DNA of 64,000 nucleotides from Arcobacter sp. LA11 (GTDB taxonomy: Bacteria; Campylobacterota; Campylobacteria; Campylobacterales; Arcobacteraceae), in contig NZ_BDIR01000003.1 in NCBI RefSeq assembly GCF_001895145.1, positions 1 to 64,000 of the forward strand, read 5' to 3'. The position numbers and the translations under genes are program-made. Under the pieces are notes generated by a model. It was not told the DNA's origin and ran no database searches. It saw nothing but the letters and a program-made list of their open reading frames with translations. Positions within the stretch are counted from its first letter, which is position 1, and every line of letters begins with the position of its first letter. Below are positions 19,556-28,714 of the stretch, piece by piece.

Positions 19556-21097
19556 CTAATTTATTTTAATTTCAAATGCACTATTGATATCAGTTTTACA
19601 AAGATTTTTATAAATTAAATCTAATTTATCGCTATGGATATCAATACTAGAAAAAGAAGTAAGAAGTAGATTGTAAACTTTTGATGCAAGTTTTGGGTTC
19701 CATTCATTTAAATGAAACTTTTCTATATCTTTTTCTAGTTCTTCTAATAATGCTAATGCAATTTCTTTTTTATTAAATTCAATTGCAAGTTCTGCATGAT
19801 GTAACCTCCAATTAAATTTTTCTTCTGTATTTGATGAACTATAATATTTTTGATTTAATAAATTCATAGCTTCTTTTATTTTATTGTCATTTGCAAGTTC
19901 ATAGATAATAGATAAAAGCTCTTCATTATCGTCTATGGTTTCTTCTTTATCAGTATTATCTGATGATTCTTCTTTCGATGTTAGTTCTTCTTGTATCCAT
20001 TTTTTTGCTTTTTTAGAGGCAAAAGGAGTATTATCTACAAAATGTAAATCTAAGATGCCATTATTTGTTTTTAAAAAACTAATAAGTGTATTTTTAATTT
20101 CTTTGGCTTCATTATAATTTTTTGTTTTTTCTAAAATATTATATGAATATAAATGTCCATCAATCCAAAAAGGTGATACTTCAAGTATCTCCTCTGCTAG
20201 GTAAAAAGCATCATCGTATTCTTTGTTTTTATATAGATTTTCTAATTCATCTAGCTCTAATTCTGAAGGAGGATGAAGAAAAGTTTTATTGTTTTCAGAA
20301 TTTGGTAAACCTTCTGTATCAAGCCATGTAAATAGTCTTGTAATTCTAAGTGCTTTTAGATTTGATATATTTTGTTTTCTATAATAATTTGTAAGCAAAG
20401 AACCGCTCTTTTTAAAGCTTCTTAGTACTTTTATTGCATCAGATTCATTGTTAATTTCTACTATTTCATTATTTATTTTATTGTTGATAGGCTGATTATT
20501 TTTTTGATTTTTTAAAGGTGTTTTTTCTTCTTTTTCTTTTATTTCTTTTTCTTTTGAAATTTGTATGTTTTTTTCTTTTATTAAATCTTCTAAAAATTGA
20601 ATAATTTTTCTAAAATTATTATTTTCAGATTCTAAATGTATATTAATATTCTTATTTAGACTTTTAAAGAGTTCTAGAAATTCTAATTCATTTGTTATAG
20701 TTTTTTTAGAGTTTTCATTTGCAAGTATATCGTTAGTTAATGTATCTTCTAACCAAGAAAAGATATTTGTTTTTGCTTTTTTTGATTTTGGATAAATACT
20801 TTTTTCAAATTTTTCCAAAAGTTTATTATAGATAAGAATTCCATTTTTAAGGCCTTTCCAAGAGTCGTTTCTCCATAAACCATAAGTTAACCATGATGCA
20901 ATTTTTAAATCTTTACTTTCAGAAATCAAAAATTGTTCAGAATTTTTTACAACAATTTTCCAATCAGTACTTCCATCTTGAGTTACACTATTAGTTTTAT
21001 CTACTTCTTGTTCTATTAATAAAAAGGAATCTTCATATTTGCAGTCTTCGCCGCATGGCAAACTACTGGTAAACTCTTTTAATATCAAATCGTGCAA
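19556..21097 (-). CDS. tssA: TssA, T6SS assembly cap/chaperone, first gene of the locus
   Basis: Directs priming and polymerisation of the tube and sheath. The N-terminal ImpA domain is clear (SLPCGEDCKYEDSF near residue 12, then DWKIV and GLWRNDSWKGLKNGI). A charged, Lys/Asn-rich linker lies around residues 180-215 and a TssA C-terminal helical domain follows, ending with a segment like NEWNPKLASKVYNLLL. 513 residues. The start is TTG at 21097 with AAGG nine bases upstream; no ATG is available near. Being the first gene, it should carry the operon promoter in the 310-base gap upstream. Confidence 0.93.
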   Translation of the reverse strand: MHDLILKEFTSSLPCGEDCKYEDSFLLIEQEVDKTNSVTQDGSTDWKIVVKNSEQFLISESKDLKIASWLTYGLWRNDSWKGLKNGILIYNKLLEKFEKSIYPKSKKAKTNIFSWLEDTLTNDILANENSKKTITNELEFLELFKSLNKNINIHLESENNNFRKIIQFLEDLIKEKNIQISKEKEIKEKEEKTPLKNQKNNQPINNKINNEIVEINNESDAIKVLRSFKKSGSLLTNYYRKQNISNLKALRITRLFTWLDTEGLPNSENNKTFLHPPSELELDELENLYKNKEYDDAFYLAEEILEVSPFWIDGHLYSYNILEKTKNYNEAKEIKNTLISFLKTNNGILDLHFVDNTPFASKKAKKWIQEELTSKEESSDNTDKEETIDDNEELLSIIYELANDNKIKEAMNLLNQKYYSSSNTEEKFNWRLHHAELAIEFNKKEIALALLEELEKDIEKFHLNEWNPKLASKVYNLLLTSFSSIDIHSDKLDLIYKNLCKTDINSAFEIKIN

Positions 21098-21407
21098 ATT
21101 TAAAAACCTTATTTTTATACAAATTTATTATTTAAAAATGATAATATTTATTACCAATAGTGCGTATTCTATCTTTTTATTTTTTAAATCAACTTTAAAA
21201 GTTTATTAAAATATTATAAATCTATTTCTATATTTATTATAAGTATATATATTGGTTTGTTATTAAAATTAGCTCTTCTTAAATTATTTTTATATAGAAT
21301 GCATAAAAATATTTATAAAATAATAGTTATCTGAATTTATTATAAAAATTAATTAAGGATAAAAGGTTATAATTTATTTTATTATTCAAAATGGGAGACT
21401 TTAAATT
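21098..21407. other. Divergent AT-rich intergenic region between the T6SS operon and an NlpC-like gene
   Basis: About 310 bases with no gene I can support. It must hold the promoter of the 21-kb T6SS run (minus) and that of the lipoprotein gene (plus). It is extremely A/T rich, so many TATAAT-like hexamers occur and none can be chosen for tssA. I looked for a sigma-54 signature (TGGCAC-N5-TTGC) on both strands and found none. Confidence 0.5.
21368..21373 (+). promoter_or_regulatory. Possible -10 box of the NlpC-like lipoprotein gene
   Basis: Perfect TATAAT, 34 bases before the ATG at 21408. No matching -35 is visible at 17 bases (AAAATT there), which is common in Campylobacterota promoters. 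In DNA this A/T rich a chance match is quite possible, so confidence is low. Confidence 0.35.
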
Positions 21408-21908
21408 ATGAAAAAAGAAATTATATCATTATTTGCAGTTATTGCTTTATTCTCTGGCTGTGAGCATGTAAATCAACCTCAAACAGCCACTAACAATACT
21501 GAAATAGAGAAAAAAGAAGTTGTTCAAGAATCAACAAATGTTGCCTTAGATATGAAAAAAGAATTAGCTGAATTTTACAATATTTGGAAAAATACAAAAT
21601 ATAAAGCTGGTGGAACTAATAAAAGAGGAATTGATTCTGCTGCTTTGACTCAATTATTTTTTAAAGATAGATTAGATCTTAATATTCCAAGAAGAGCATA
21701 TCAGCAATCTAGAGCAGGGATAAAAGTAAATAAACAAGATTTAGAAATGGGTGATATTATTATATTAAAGAGAAAAAAAGAATTTTATACTGGAGTATAT
21801 ATGGGGGAAAATGAATTTATTCATTCTTCATTTAAAGGTGTAAAAATTGAAAAACTAGATAAGTCACCATATAAAAATATTTATCATTCTGCAAGACGAG
21901 TATTTTAA
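21408..21908 (+). CDS. MepS-like NlpC/P60 lipoprotein lacking catalytic Cys and His
   Basis: Exported lipoprotein: signal peptide with lipobox FSGC (15-18). The rest aligns with the NlpC/P60 domain of the MepS (Spr) type: YKAGGTNKRGIDSAAL (65-80), an IPRRAYQQ stretch and GVYMGENEFIHSS (129-141). In active enzymes the motif reads GIDCSG; here Ser77 takes the Cys place. The HVG histidine is Tyr127 (YTG). Only the third residue, His139, remains. It is therefore probably not a peptidoglycan hydrolase, and may bind wall or regulate another enzyme. 166 residues. It is divergent from the T6SS operon, but a functional link is only a guess. Confidence 0.85.
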   Translation: MKKEIISLFAVIALFSGCEHVNQPQTATNNTEIEKKEVVQESTNVALDMKKELAEFYNIWKNTKYKAGGTNKRGIDSAALTQLFFKDRLDLNIPRRAYQQSRAGIKVNKQDLEMGDIIILKRKKEFYTGVYMGENEFIHSSFKGVKIEKLDKSPYKNIYHSARRVF

Positions 21909-21966
21909 AATATTTATAAACTTATAAAATCTAAATTATGTTAAAATTCTTTTTTAAAGGGAATAA

Positions 21967-23022
21967 ATGAGATATGATTTAGATTTTTGTAATAGTTTTG
22001 ATAAAACGCTTCTTTTTTGGATTGAAAGATTTGTTAGAAATAAACTAACTACGCTTTCAAACTCAAATGTAAATGATAAGGATAAACTGGCTTCTATTAT
22101 TCAGTCTTTAGTTAAGGGAACAAACTCTATTGATGAATTAAAAGTATTAGTTAAAGAAGCAAGAAACATTGGATTAAGTGGAATAAATACATATTTTAAC
22201 CCCCTATTAAAATTATACAAATTTTTGAAAAATCTAGGGCTAGCATCTATGAAAGAGATAGATGAAGAGCTACTTAGTGATTTCTTAGCAAGTGAAACTA
22301 GTGGTTTATCAGATGCTACTAAAAAAAATCATAGAATAGCTTTACTTGCCCTCTTTTCATATATTGATAAACAAAATGAAAACTTAGATGGGAATTCTTA
22401 TCTTTTTAAAATTGAATTAAAAAACTGGGGAGGATTACGAGGCAATTCTGGCTCAAAACTTCCTGCTTATATGAATAAAGAAGAAATTAATAAATTCTTA
22501 TATGCAATTGATACATTTGAATTTTCTTCTGAAACAATTTATAGAAATAGATTAATTATAAAAATGATAATTTATACAGGTATTAGAGTATCTGAAATTT
22601 TAAATTTGAAAATAAAAGATATATATAAAGAGGAAGATATATATATTTTACAAGTAAAAGGAAAAGGTAATAAGCCAAGAGTTGCGATGATTAAATCTAA
22701 AATTATTGAAATTGATTTACAAAATTGGTTAAGTCAAAGACTTTGTAATAATGACTTACTTGTCTGTAATAAAAAAGGAAATAGATTAACGCAAGCATAT
22801 GTAAGTAGAATAGTTGAGCAAATACTAATAAGTGCAGGAATTAGAAAAGAGAAAAATGGTGCACATATGTTAAGACATAGTTTTGCAACTTTACTTTACC
22901 AGAAGCATCATGACCTTATACTTGTACAAGAAGCTTTAGGTCATGCTGATATAAATACTTCGAGAATTTATACTCATTTTGATAAAGATAGATTGAGAGC
23001 CACTACTAATTTAATGAATTAG
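21967..23022 (+). CDS. xerH: XerH tyrosine recombinase (chromosome dimer resolution)
   Basis: Site-specific recombinase acting at the dif-like site, the single-recombinase type found in Helicobacter and Campylobacter. The C-terminal catalytic domain shows the Arg in TGIRVSEIL, the HMLRHSFATL box (His and Arg), LGHADINTS with the second His, and the nucleophile Tyr in SRIYTHF. The N-terminal core-binding domain and 351-residue length match XerH better than the shorter XerC/D. A single gene with AAAGGGAATAA as ribosome site. I could not identify its dif site by eye. Confidence 0.92.
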   Translation: MRYDLDFCNSFDKTLLFWIERFVRNKLTTLSNSNVNDKDKLASIIQSLVKGTNSIDELKVLVKEARNIGLSGINTYFNPLLKLYKFLKNLGLASMKEIDEELLSDFLASETSGLSDATKKNHRIALLALFSYIDKQNENLDGNSYLFKIELKNWGGLRGNSGSKLPAYMNKEEINKFLYAIDTFEFSSETIYRNRLIIKMIIYTGIRVSEILNLKIKDIYKEEDIYILQVKGKGNKPRVAMIKSKIIEIDLQNWLSQRLCNNDLLVCNKKGNRLTQAYVSRIVEQILISAGIRKEKNGAHMLRHSFATLLYQKHHDLILVQEALGHADINTSRIYTHFDKDRLRATTNLMN

Positions 23023-23031
23023 TTTTACAAT

Positions 23032-23310
23032 TTACCAAAGAGAACCTGTCTCTAAATCATCTGTTATAGAATCTTCAATTTCTAAATAAACTTCTTCATC
23101 ATAATCTATATATAATGAATAGTCTCCAATACAAAGACTATTTTGAATATTTCTTTTATTTAAGTAAGCATCTTCATTTCCATTGGAAAGATCTGATAAA
23201 TAGTATTCAACCATTGATGGTGCCATACTGTTTATCACATTGTCTAAAGAATCAAAACAATTGACACCAAAAGTTGAATACAAAGAAGTTTTGTTTAAAA
23301 GTAAAACCAT
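23032..23310 (-). CDS. Unknown acidic 92-residue protein
   Basis: Not recognised. A soluble acidic protein with no signal or membrane helix. It has two Cys (around 18 and 61) and an acidic C-terminal half with a stretch DYDEEVYLEIEDSITDDLE. It starts 3 bases after the stop of a coiled-coil gene and the two probably form one unit. It converges with xerH, whose stop is 9 bases away. Tight spacing and good codon context support it as real. Confidence 0.7.
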   Translation of the reverse strand: MVLLLNKTSLYSTFGVNCFDSLDNVINSMAPSMVEYYLSDLSNGNEDAYLNKRNIQNSLCIGDYSLYIDYDEEVYLEIEDSITDDLETGSLW

Positions 23311-23313
23311 TTA

Positions 23314-23808
23314 CTAATTATTAAATCCATTTAGTAATGAAGCCATTCTATTCAAATCTATTTTATTTTCAGAAGAATCATTTTCTGATGAAGGTTTTTC
23401 ATCAGTATTTACAATGATTTCTTCAATAGATTCTCTAGCTTCTGATTTTGAATGCTCATCTACTTTTTCTTGTTCATTTTTTTTACTATCTTCTGTTATA
23501 TCATTTTTCTCTTTTTTTATAGGACTTGGTTCATTTTTTTTACTTAAAAGTCCTTCTATCTTACTTAACATAGAATTGATATTTGATGAATCTTTTTCTG
23601 TATTGTCTTGAAGAATATTTACATTATCTTCTAAATCTCTTTTTTCAGATTCAATATCATCTATTTTAGCTTTTAGTTCACTATTTTCATTATTTAGTTT
23701 ATCATTATCATTTTGCAGTTCATCATATGAGTTTTGAAGTATTTCATATGCATTTATTAACTTTTCTAAAGCTTCATTTAGTTTATTTATAGTTTCTGCG
23801 TTTGTCAT
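23314..23808 (-). CDS. Coiled-coil protein, unknown role
   Basis: 164 residues. The first about 95 form a clear coiled coil with leucines in heptad spacing and many Asn/Asp/Glu/Lys (NSYDELQNDNDKLNNENSEL as example). A charged, probably disordered Lys/Glu/Ser-rich part follows, then a short conserved-looking tail LNRMASLLNGFN. No membrane segment. Such proteins often serve as cytoskeletal or division scaffolds (ZapB-like), but I see no specific match. It is followed by the 92-residue gene with a 3-base gap. Confidence 0.72.
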   Translation of the reverse strand: MTNAETINKLNEALEKLINAYEILQNSYDELQNDNDKLNNENSELKAKIDDIESEKRDLEDNVNILQDNTEKDSSNINSMLSKIEGLLSKKNEPSPIKKEKNDITEDSKKNEQEKVDEHSKSEARESIEEIIVNTDEKPSSENDSSENKIDLNRMASLLNGFNN

Positions 23809-23863
23809 TAGTTTAGGTCCTTAAAATTATCATATATTATTAGAAACGTTATTATTGCAAAAT

Positions 23864-25834
23864 TTAGCTAATAATTCCATCAATCTTAAGTAAAGAGTCA
23901 ACACTTGGGTTTCTTGAAGCTAATTCAAAAAATAGTTTATCCATATCTTTTGAACCACCATTTTTAAGTATGGTATCTTTATATTTTATTGCTAACTCTT
24001 TATTTAATACTTTTCCTGAATCAATAAACATATAAAAGGCATCTGCACTAAGCACTTCTGCCCATTTGTATGAGTAATATCCAGCTGCATAACCTCCTGC
24101 AAATATATGAGAAAATCCATTTTGGAATTTATTATATTTTGGTGGCTTTATTACTGCATATTCCTCTCTAATACCATCAAGTAACTTTTGAACTTCTTCT
24201 TCACTTGTATATAGTTTTTGATGTAATTTAAAATCAAATAATGCAAACTCTACTTGTCTTAACATCGATAGTGACGATTGAAAGTTTTTTGCTTTAATAA
24301 TTCTATCAATTGCTTCATCACTTAATACCTCTTGTGTTTCATAATGTTTTGCAAATAGTTTTAGAACTTCTTTGTCATATGCAAAATATTCTAAGAATTG
24401 TGATGGAAATTCTACTACATCCCAAGCAACACCAGAAATACCACTAACCATAGCTTCTGGAACTTTACTTAATAAATGATGTAAGGCGTGACCCATTTCA
24501 TGAAATAATGTCACAACATCACCATGTCTTAATAGTGAAGGAGTTGTATCATTTGATTGAGGAACATTACATACTATATATGCAGTTGGAAGATTTTCAT
24601 TTCCTTCATTATCTATATAGTGAGAATGCCAGTTATTCATCCAAGCACCCCCTCTTTTTTCTTTTCTAGCTTCCATATCTATAAAGATTCTAGCAATAGT
24701 TTTTTCATTTTCACTAATATCATAAACTTTTACTTTTTTATCATCCCAAGATTTGGCATCTGTTTTTGTAAATTTGATATTAAATACTTCATTTAAAAAA
24801 TCAAAGAAACCATTTAATACAGAGTTTTGTTCGAAGTATGGTCTATAAAACTCTTCATCTAAGTCATACTTTTCTTTTTTTAGTTTTTCGCTGTAATATC
24901 CTAAATCAAAACTTTTGATATCTTTTAATTCATCTTTTAAGGCATACTCTCTTACTTCTTCAAGTTCTTCTTTTGCTCTGGTCTTTCCTTTAGAAGCTAA
25001 TTCTTCAAGAAAAGCTACAACATCTTCTTCATTTTTTGCCATTTTAGTCTCAAGTGAATACTCAGCATAATTATCAAAACCTAAGATTTTGACCATTTCA
25101 TCTTTTAGTTTTAATATTTCTTCAATAATCTTTCCATTTTCTGGAGCTCTAGTACAATAGGCTTTATAAATCTCTTCTCTTTTTTCTCTATTTGTACCAT
25201 ATGTAATATATGCTAAATAAGATGGCATTTGTAAAGTAAACTTATATTTAGTTTTTCCATCCTCTTCATATGAAGCAAGTTCTAAATCTGATTTAGGAAT
25301 TTCTTTTACATCTTCAAAATCTTCAATTATCATTTCAAAAGCATTTGTTGCATTTAATATGTTTTGTGAAAACTTATGAGATAACTCACTAAGCTTTAGA
25401 TTTAACTCTTTTAGTATTTCTTTTTTTTCGTTATTTAAATGACAACCACTTAATTTGAAGTCTCTTACCTCATTTTCTAATACTTTTTTTTGTATACCAT
25501 TTAAAGATATTTTAGTGTTATCTTGTATATCTTTTAAAGATCTATAAATATTATCATTTTGACTTATCTCAGTTTCGTAATTAGAGATTAAAGGAAGACA
25601 CTCTTCATACACTTTTTGCGTTATTTCTGAATTCTTAACTGAGTCTATATGAAAGATAGGTGTAACAAAATCACTGATGCTCTCCCCTATTTCTTCAAAT
25701 GGCTTTACAAAATTTTTGTAAGTCTTTTCTTCTATTTCTAATAGTTCATCTATTTTTTCTTTACTACTTGTTAAAAGTGTTTCTAAATCATTTTTACTAT
25801 TTTCTAAATTATCTAAATTAAATTCTTTAAACAT
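23864..25834 (-). CDS. prlC: M3-family oligopeptidase (oligopeptidase A / PrlC type)
   Basis: Cytosolic zinc metallopeptidase that breaks down short peptides. The zinc site HEMGH is at 445-449, with the third ligand Glu in the following VSGISGVAWDVVEFPSQFLE segment, and the M3 substrate-binding stretch FAGGYAAGYYSYKWAEVLSA lies near residue 580. 656 residues, within range for OpdA/PrlC rather than the shorter PepF. No signal peptide. It is followed after 24 bases (upstream on this strand) by prmC, so the two may be co-transcribed. Confidence 0.92.
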   Translation of the reverse strand: MFKEFNLDNLENSKNDLETLLTSSKEKIDELLEIEEKTYKNFVKPFEEIGESISDFVTPIFHIDSVKNSEITQKVYEECLPLISNYETEISQNDNIYRSLKDIQDNTKISLNGIQKKVLENEVRDFKLSGCHLNNEKKEILKELNLKLSELSHKFSQNILNATNAFEMIIEDFEDVKEIPKSDLELASYEEDGKTKYKFTLQMPSYLAYITYGTNREKREEIYKAYCTRAPENGKIIEEILKLKDEMVKILGFDNYAEYSLETKMAKNEEDVVAFLEELASKGKTRAKEELEEVREYALKDELKDIKSFDLGYYSEKLKKEKYDLDEEFYRPYFEQNSVLNGFFDFLNEVFNIKFTKTDAKSWDDKKVKVYDISENEKTIARIFIDMEARKEKRGGAWMNNWHSHYIDNEGNENLPTAYIVCNVPQSNDTTPSLLRHGDVVTLFHEMGHALHHLLSKVPEAMVSGISGVAWDVVEFPSQFLEYFAYDKEVLKLFAKHYETQEVLSDEAIDRIIKAKNFQSSLSMLRQVEFALFDFKLHQKLYTSEEEVQKLLDGIREEYAVIKPPKYNKFQNGFSHIFAGGYAAGYYSYKWAEVLSADAFYMFIDSGKVLNKELAIKYKDTILKNGGSKDMDKLFFELASRNPSVDSLLKIDGIIS

Positions 25835-25858
25835 ATATATTCCTTTTCTATTTATTGT

Positions 25859-26686
25859 TTATTTTTTAAATTGTACTGTAAAGCCTCTATCAAATTTTTC
25901 ATAGTCTTGATAAAAACTGTATTCTTTTACCTCAAAAGATTTTAAATAGTCTTCTAAAGGTTTCTTTTGGTCATAACCCATTTCACAAAGTAAATAAGGT
26001 ATTTCTTTTTCATTTGTATCTTTTATGATATCTTTTAATAATTCATCACCAATATTTCCACCAAAAAGAGCATTTGATGGTTCAAACTTTACATTAGGAG
26101 GAAGTTTGTAATCATCTGCTATATATGGAGGGTTAGAGATAGTCATATGAATATCTGTTTCAGGCACATTCTCATATAGGTTAGAAAGCCTAAACTCTAT
26201 TTTATCTTCAACCTTATGCTTCTTTGCATTTTCTCGTGCAAGTTCTAGGGCTTTTTCGTTTATATCAACTGCAATGATTTTTACATTTTTAAGTAATAAT
26301 GCAAGCATCACAGAGATAATACCGCTTCCTGTACCAATTTCTATTATATTGATTGTTTCTTTTTTGTCTTTGAAAATTTCAATTGCATTATCAATCAAAA
26401 GCTCAGTTTCAGGTCTAGGTATTAAAACACCCTCTTTTACTAAAAAAGTCTCTCCATAAAAAGAGGCTTTGTTAATAAGGTATTCCATTGGATAGTTTGT
26501 TGCTCTTTTATTTACTAGTTTTTCTAGTTCTTTTATTTGAGTAAACTCAGCATTTGCATTTAAATGAAGCCAGATAACATTCTTGTCTAATATGTGACCT
26601 ATCATCATCTCTACTTCTTTTGCGGGTATATGAGTTACTAATTTTAGTTTTTGTGAATATGTTCTTACACAATCTTTTATTGTCAT
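25859..26686 (-). CDS. prmC: PrmC, methyltransferase for release-factor glutamine
   Basis: S-adenosylmethionine-dependent enzyme that methylates the Gln of the GGQ motif in peptide release factors RF1 and RF2. It has the SAM loop IIEIGTGSGIISVML near residue 115 and the hallmark NPPY (in ISNPPYIAD). The N-terminal helical domain contains the IPRPETELL segment seen in PrmC. 275 residues. First gene of a prmC-prlC pair. Confidence 0.95.
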   Translation of the reverse strand: MTIKDCVRTYSQKLKLVTHIPAKEVEMMIGHILDKNVIWLHLNANAEFTQIKELEKLVNKRATNYPMEYLINKASFYGETFLVKEGVLIPRPETELLIDNAIEIFKDKKETINIIEIGTGSGIISVMLALLLKNVKIIAVDINEKALELARENAKKHKVEDKIEFRLSNLYENVPETDIHMTISNPPYIADDYKLPPNVKFEPSNALFGGNIGDELLKDIIKDTNEKEIPYLLCEMGYDQKKPLEDYLKSFEVKEYSFYQDYEKFDRGFTVQFKK

Positions 26687-26880
26687 ATAATTTATTTCCT
26701 TTAATAAAAGCAGATATTATAGTAAAGCTTTGACTAATATATGATAAATTTATCAAATATTTTATATTCTTGTTAAGTTTTATTTGGTATAAAATATATG
26801 AGATAATTATATTATATGTTTGTGTATCAAAGATCTTAGATTATAAATATGTTTAATAATTAGTAAAGGATAAGAAAAAG

Positions 26881-27555
26881 ATGGAGTTAAAAGATAAAAT
26901 AAGTATTGGGATTTCTGTTGGGGCATTAGTAGTTGCATTATTATCCCTTTCTTTGTCAGGTATTATTTATCTGAAAGAAAGTAAAGAAGACTTATTAATT
27001 AAATTTTCAAATCATCACTTTGGATACAAAGTTCCAATATTGAAGGGATATGGTAATAAATATCCAGCAATAATTCCATTAAGATGGAATTGTTTAATTG
27101 TTAACAATGGTAAAATACCTGTAACTATATCAAATATCAAAACAATCCAAATCTCATCAGATTTTCCCCTTGAACACTCTAACGTTTCATCAAGTTTTAT
27201 AGATAGTAAAAATAAGAATATTTCAACTCCTTTGACATTGCAACCAGGCGAAGCAAAAACTATGAAATACGTAACTACAATTCTTTTGACACCAGAAATT
27301 TATAATCATATTAAAGATAAGTATCCAATAGGTACGAAAGTATTGTCGCACAAATTAAAAGCATATTTATTTAGTAAAGGTGTTGATTTTTATGGAAACA
27401 AAGTTAAACAAACAATATTTTCGGATGGTACAAAATTAATTACATATCCAATCGATATTAAACAAGGAAAGCAACAAATATTTGTTATGAAAGTAACTAC
27501 ATCAAGAGCTAATACTTTTAGTATAATGTTTTCACAATATCAGCAATTTGATTAA
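26881..27555 (+). CDS. Membrane-anchored protein of unknown function
   Basis: Not recognised. One N-terminal membrane helix (about residues 9-31), then about 190 residues, probably outside the cytoplasm. The second half of the domain reads like a beta-rich module (LIVNNGKIPVTISNIKTIQI, LQPGEAKTMKYVTTILL), a pattern often seen in immunoglobulin-like folds. An AAAGGATAAG ribosome site precedes the ATG. It stands alone on the plus strand between prmC and hemW, both on the minus strand. It could be a lineage-specific gene. Confidence 0.72.
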   Translation: MELKDKISIGISVGALVVALLSLSLSGIIYLKESKEDLLIKFSNHHFGYKVPILKGYGNKYPAIIPLRWNCLIVNNGKIPVTISNIKTIQISSDFPLEHSNVSSSFIDSKNKNISTPLTLQPGEAKTMKYVTTILLTPEIYNHIKDKYPIGTKVLSHKLKAYLFSKGVDFYGNKVKQTIFSDGTKLITYPIDIKQGKQQIFVMKVTTSRANTFSIMFSQYQQFD

Positions 27556-27561
27556 TAAAAG

Positions 27562-27596
27562 AATAGTTTTTAATTTTAATTATTAAAAATTCTATT
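27562..27596. terminator. Bidirectional hairpin between two converging genes
   Basis: Arms TTTTTAAT (27567-27574) and ATTAAAAA (27582-27589) extended outward by AATAG and CTATT with a two-base bulge. It lies between the stop of the unknown membrane protein gene and the hemW stop, which it overlaps. The T-runs sit within the stem, so either strand could use it. Confidence 0.55.
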
Positions 27597-28659
27597 ACTC
27601 CAAAACATAAAGTGCTAACTCATCAGCTAATAAAAAGTTCTTATTAATAATTGTTGTATCGTTTTGAAATAGTTTCTTTTCTTTTACTAAATGACCGACT
27701 TTTTCTAGCTCTTTTTTAGTAAATAATGATTTATCTACTCCTAAAGAGCATCTAAAACCTAAAAGTACTTGTTCTACTTTTTTATCTTCTTTACTTATCT
27801 CTTCATAGTCGTATTTTGTTGGGGTTTGTATATACTCTTCTATACTTTTATTTGGATAATATCTTTGATTATCTATAAAACCTACCGCTCCTGCACCAAC
27901 TCCTAGATAGTTTTTATGTTGCCAATATCCGTAGTTGTGTTTTGATTCTTCCTCTTTTGATTTAGAGAAGTTTGATATCTCATATTGGTTAAAATCATTT
28001 TTCTTTAAGTACTCAAATAGTTTATATGATAACTCTTCATCATCTATTTTTATTTTTGTATTATTAAAGAATTTTGTACCTTCTTCTAGTGTTAAAGAAT
28101 AGGCACTTATATGAGTTACAGGAAGAGAAAAAATAGTATCAAAATCTTCTTTTATACTCTTTAATGTATCTCCTTCAACTCCATAAATTATATCGCAGTT
28201 AATCCTATTAAAACCTATACAATCAGCATTTTGTATAGCATTTATAGCCCCTTTACTGTTATGCGCACGATTTAGTTTTTTTAGCTTTTCATCATCAAAA
28301 CTTTGTACTCCAAAGCTTATACGATTTACACCTAAATCTTTCATTCCTTGAAGCCAATCTTTTGTAGCTGAATTTGGATTACTTTCACTTGTTATTTCAC
28401 AGTTTTCTGACAAATATGGGTTTAATATATCAAACACTTCTTTATAGAGTTCTACTTTTACTGTACTAGGAGTCCCTCCTCCTATGAAAACAGTATTAAG
28501 CTTTTCATTATTTTGTAAGTTTTTGTTTAAGTCAAATTTTAATTGTTTTTTTAAGGCTTCCATATATTGTTTTTTTAAATGAAACTTATCTGTATAGGTG
28601 TTGAAAGCACAATAGTAACATTTGCTATCACAAAAGGGTATATGTATATATAAAAGCAA
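27595..28659 (-). CDS. hemW: HemW, radical SAM heme chaperone
   Basis: HemN-like protein now known as a heme-binding chaperone for respiratory enzymes. The radical SAM cluster motif near residue 10 is PFCDSKCYYCAF, that is CX3CX2C followed by Phe rather than the fourth Cys of true HemN; this is the HemW pattern. FIGGGTPS and the SFGVQSFDDEKL segment fit the family. 354 residues. It is a single gene, divergent from rppH. Confidence 0.92.
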   Translation of the reverse strand: MLLYIHIPFCDSKCYYCAFNTYTDKFHLKKQYMEALKKQLKFDLNKNLQNNEKLNTVFIGGGTPSTVKVELYKEVFDILNPYLSENCEITSESNPNSATKDWLQGMKDLGVNRISFGVQSFDDEKLKKLNRAHNSKGAINAIQNADCIGFNRINCDIIYGVEGDTLKSIKEDFDTIFSLPVTHISAYSLTLEEGTKFFNNTKIKIDDEELSYKLFEYLKKNDFNQYEISNFSKSKEEESKHNYGYWQHKNYLGVGAGAVGFIDNQRYYPNKSIEEYIQTPTKYDYEEISKEDKKVEQVLLGFRCSLGVDKSLFTKKELEKVGHLVKEKKLFQNDTTIINKNFLLADELALYVLE

Positions 28660-28714
28660 TTTTTAATCCTAAGTTTATTATAATATCAGGCTAATTATAA
28701 GGGAATTATTATTT

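Noticed and set aside
21910-21930. Short palindrome TTTATAA-AC-TTATAAA before xerH
   Set aside because: Only A/T, 7-base arms; expected by chance here and too short for a dif site.
26547-26756. Minus-strand frame overlapping the start of prmC
   Set aside because: Different frame from prmC, no family features and no ribosome site; shadow of the gene.
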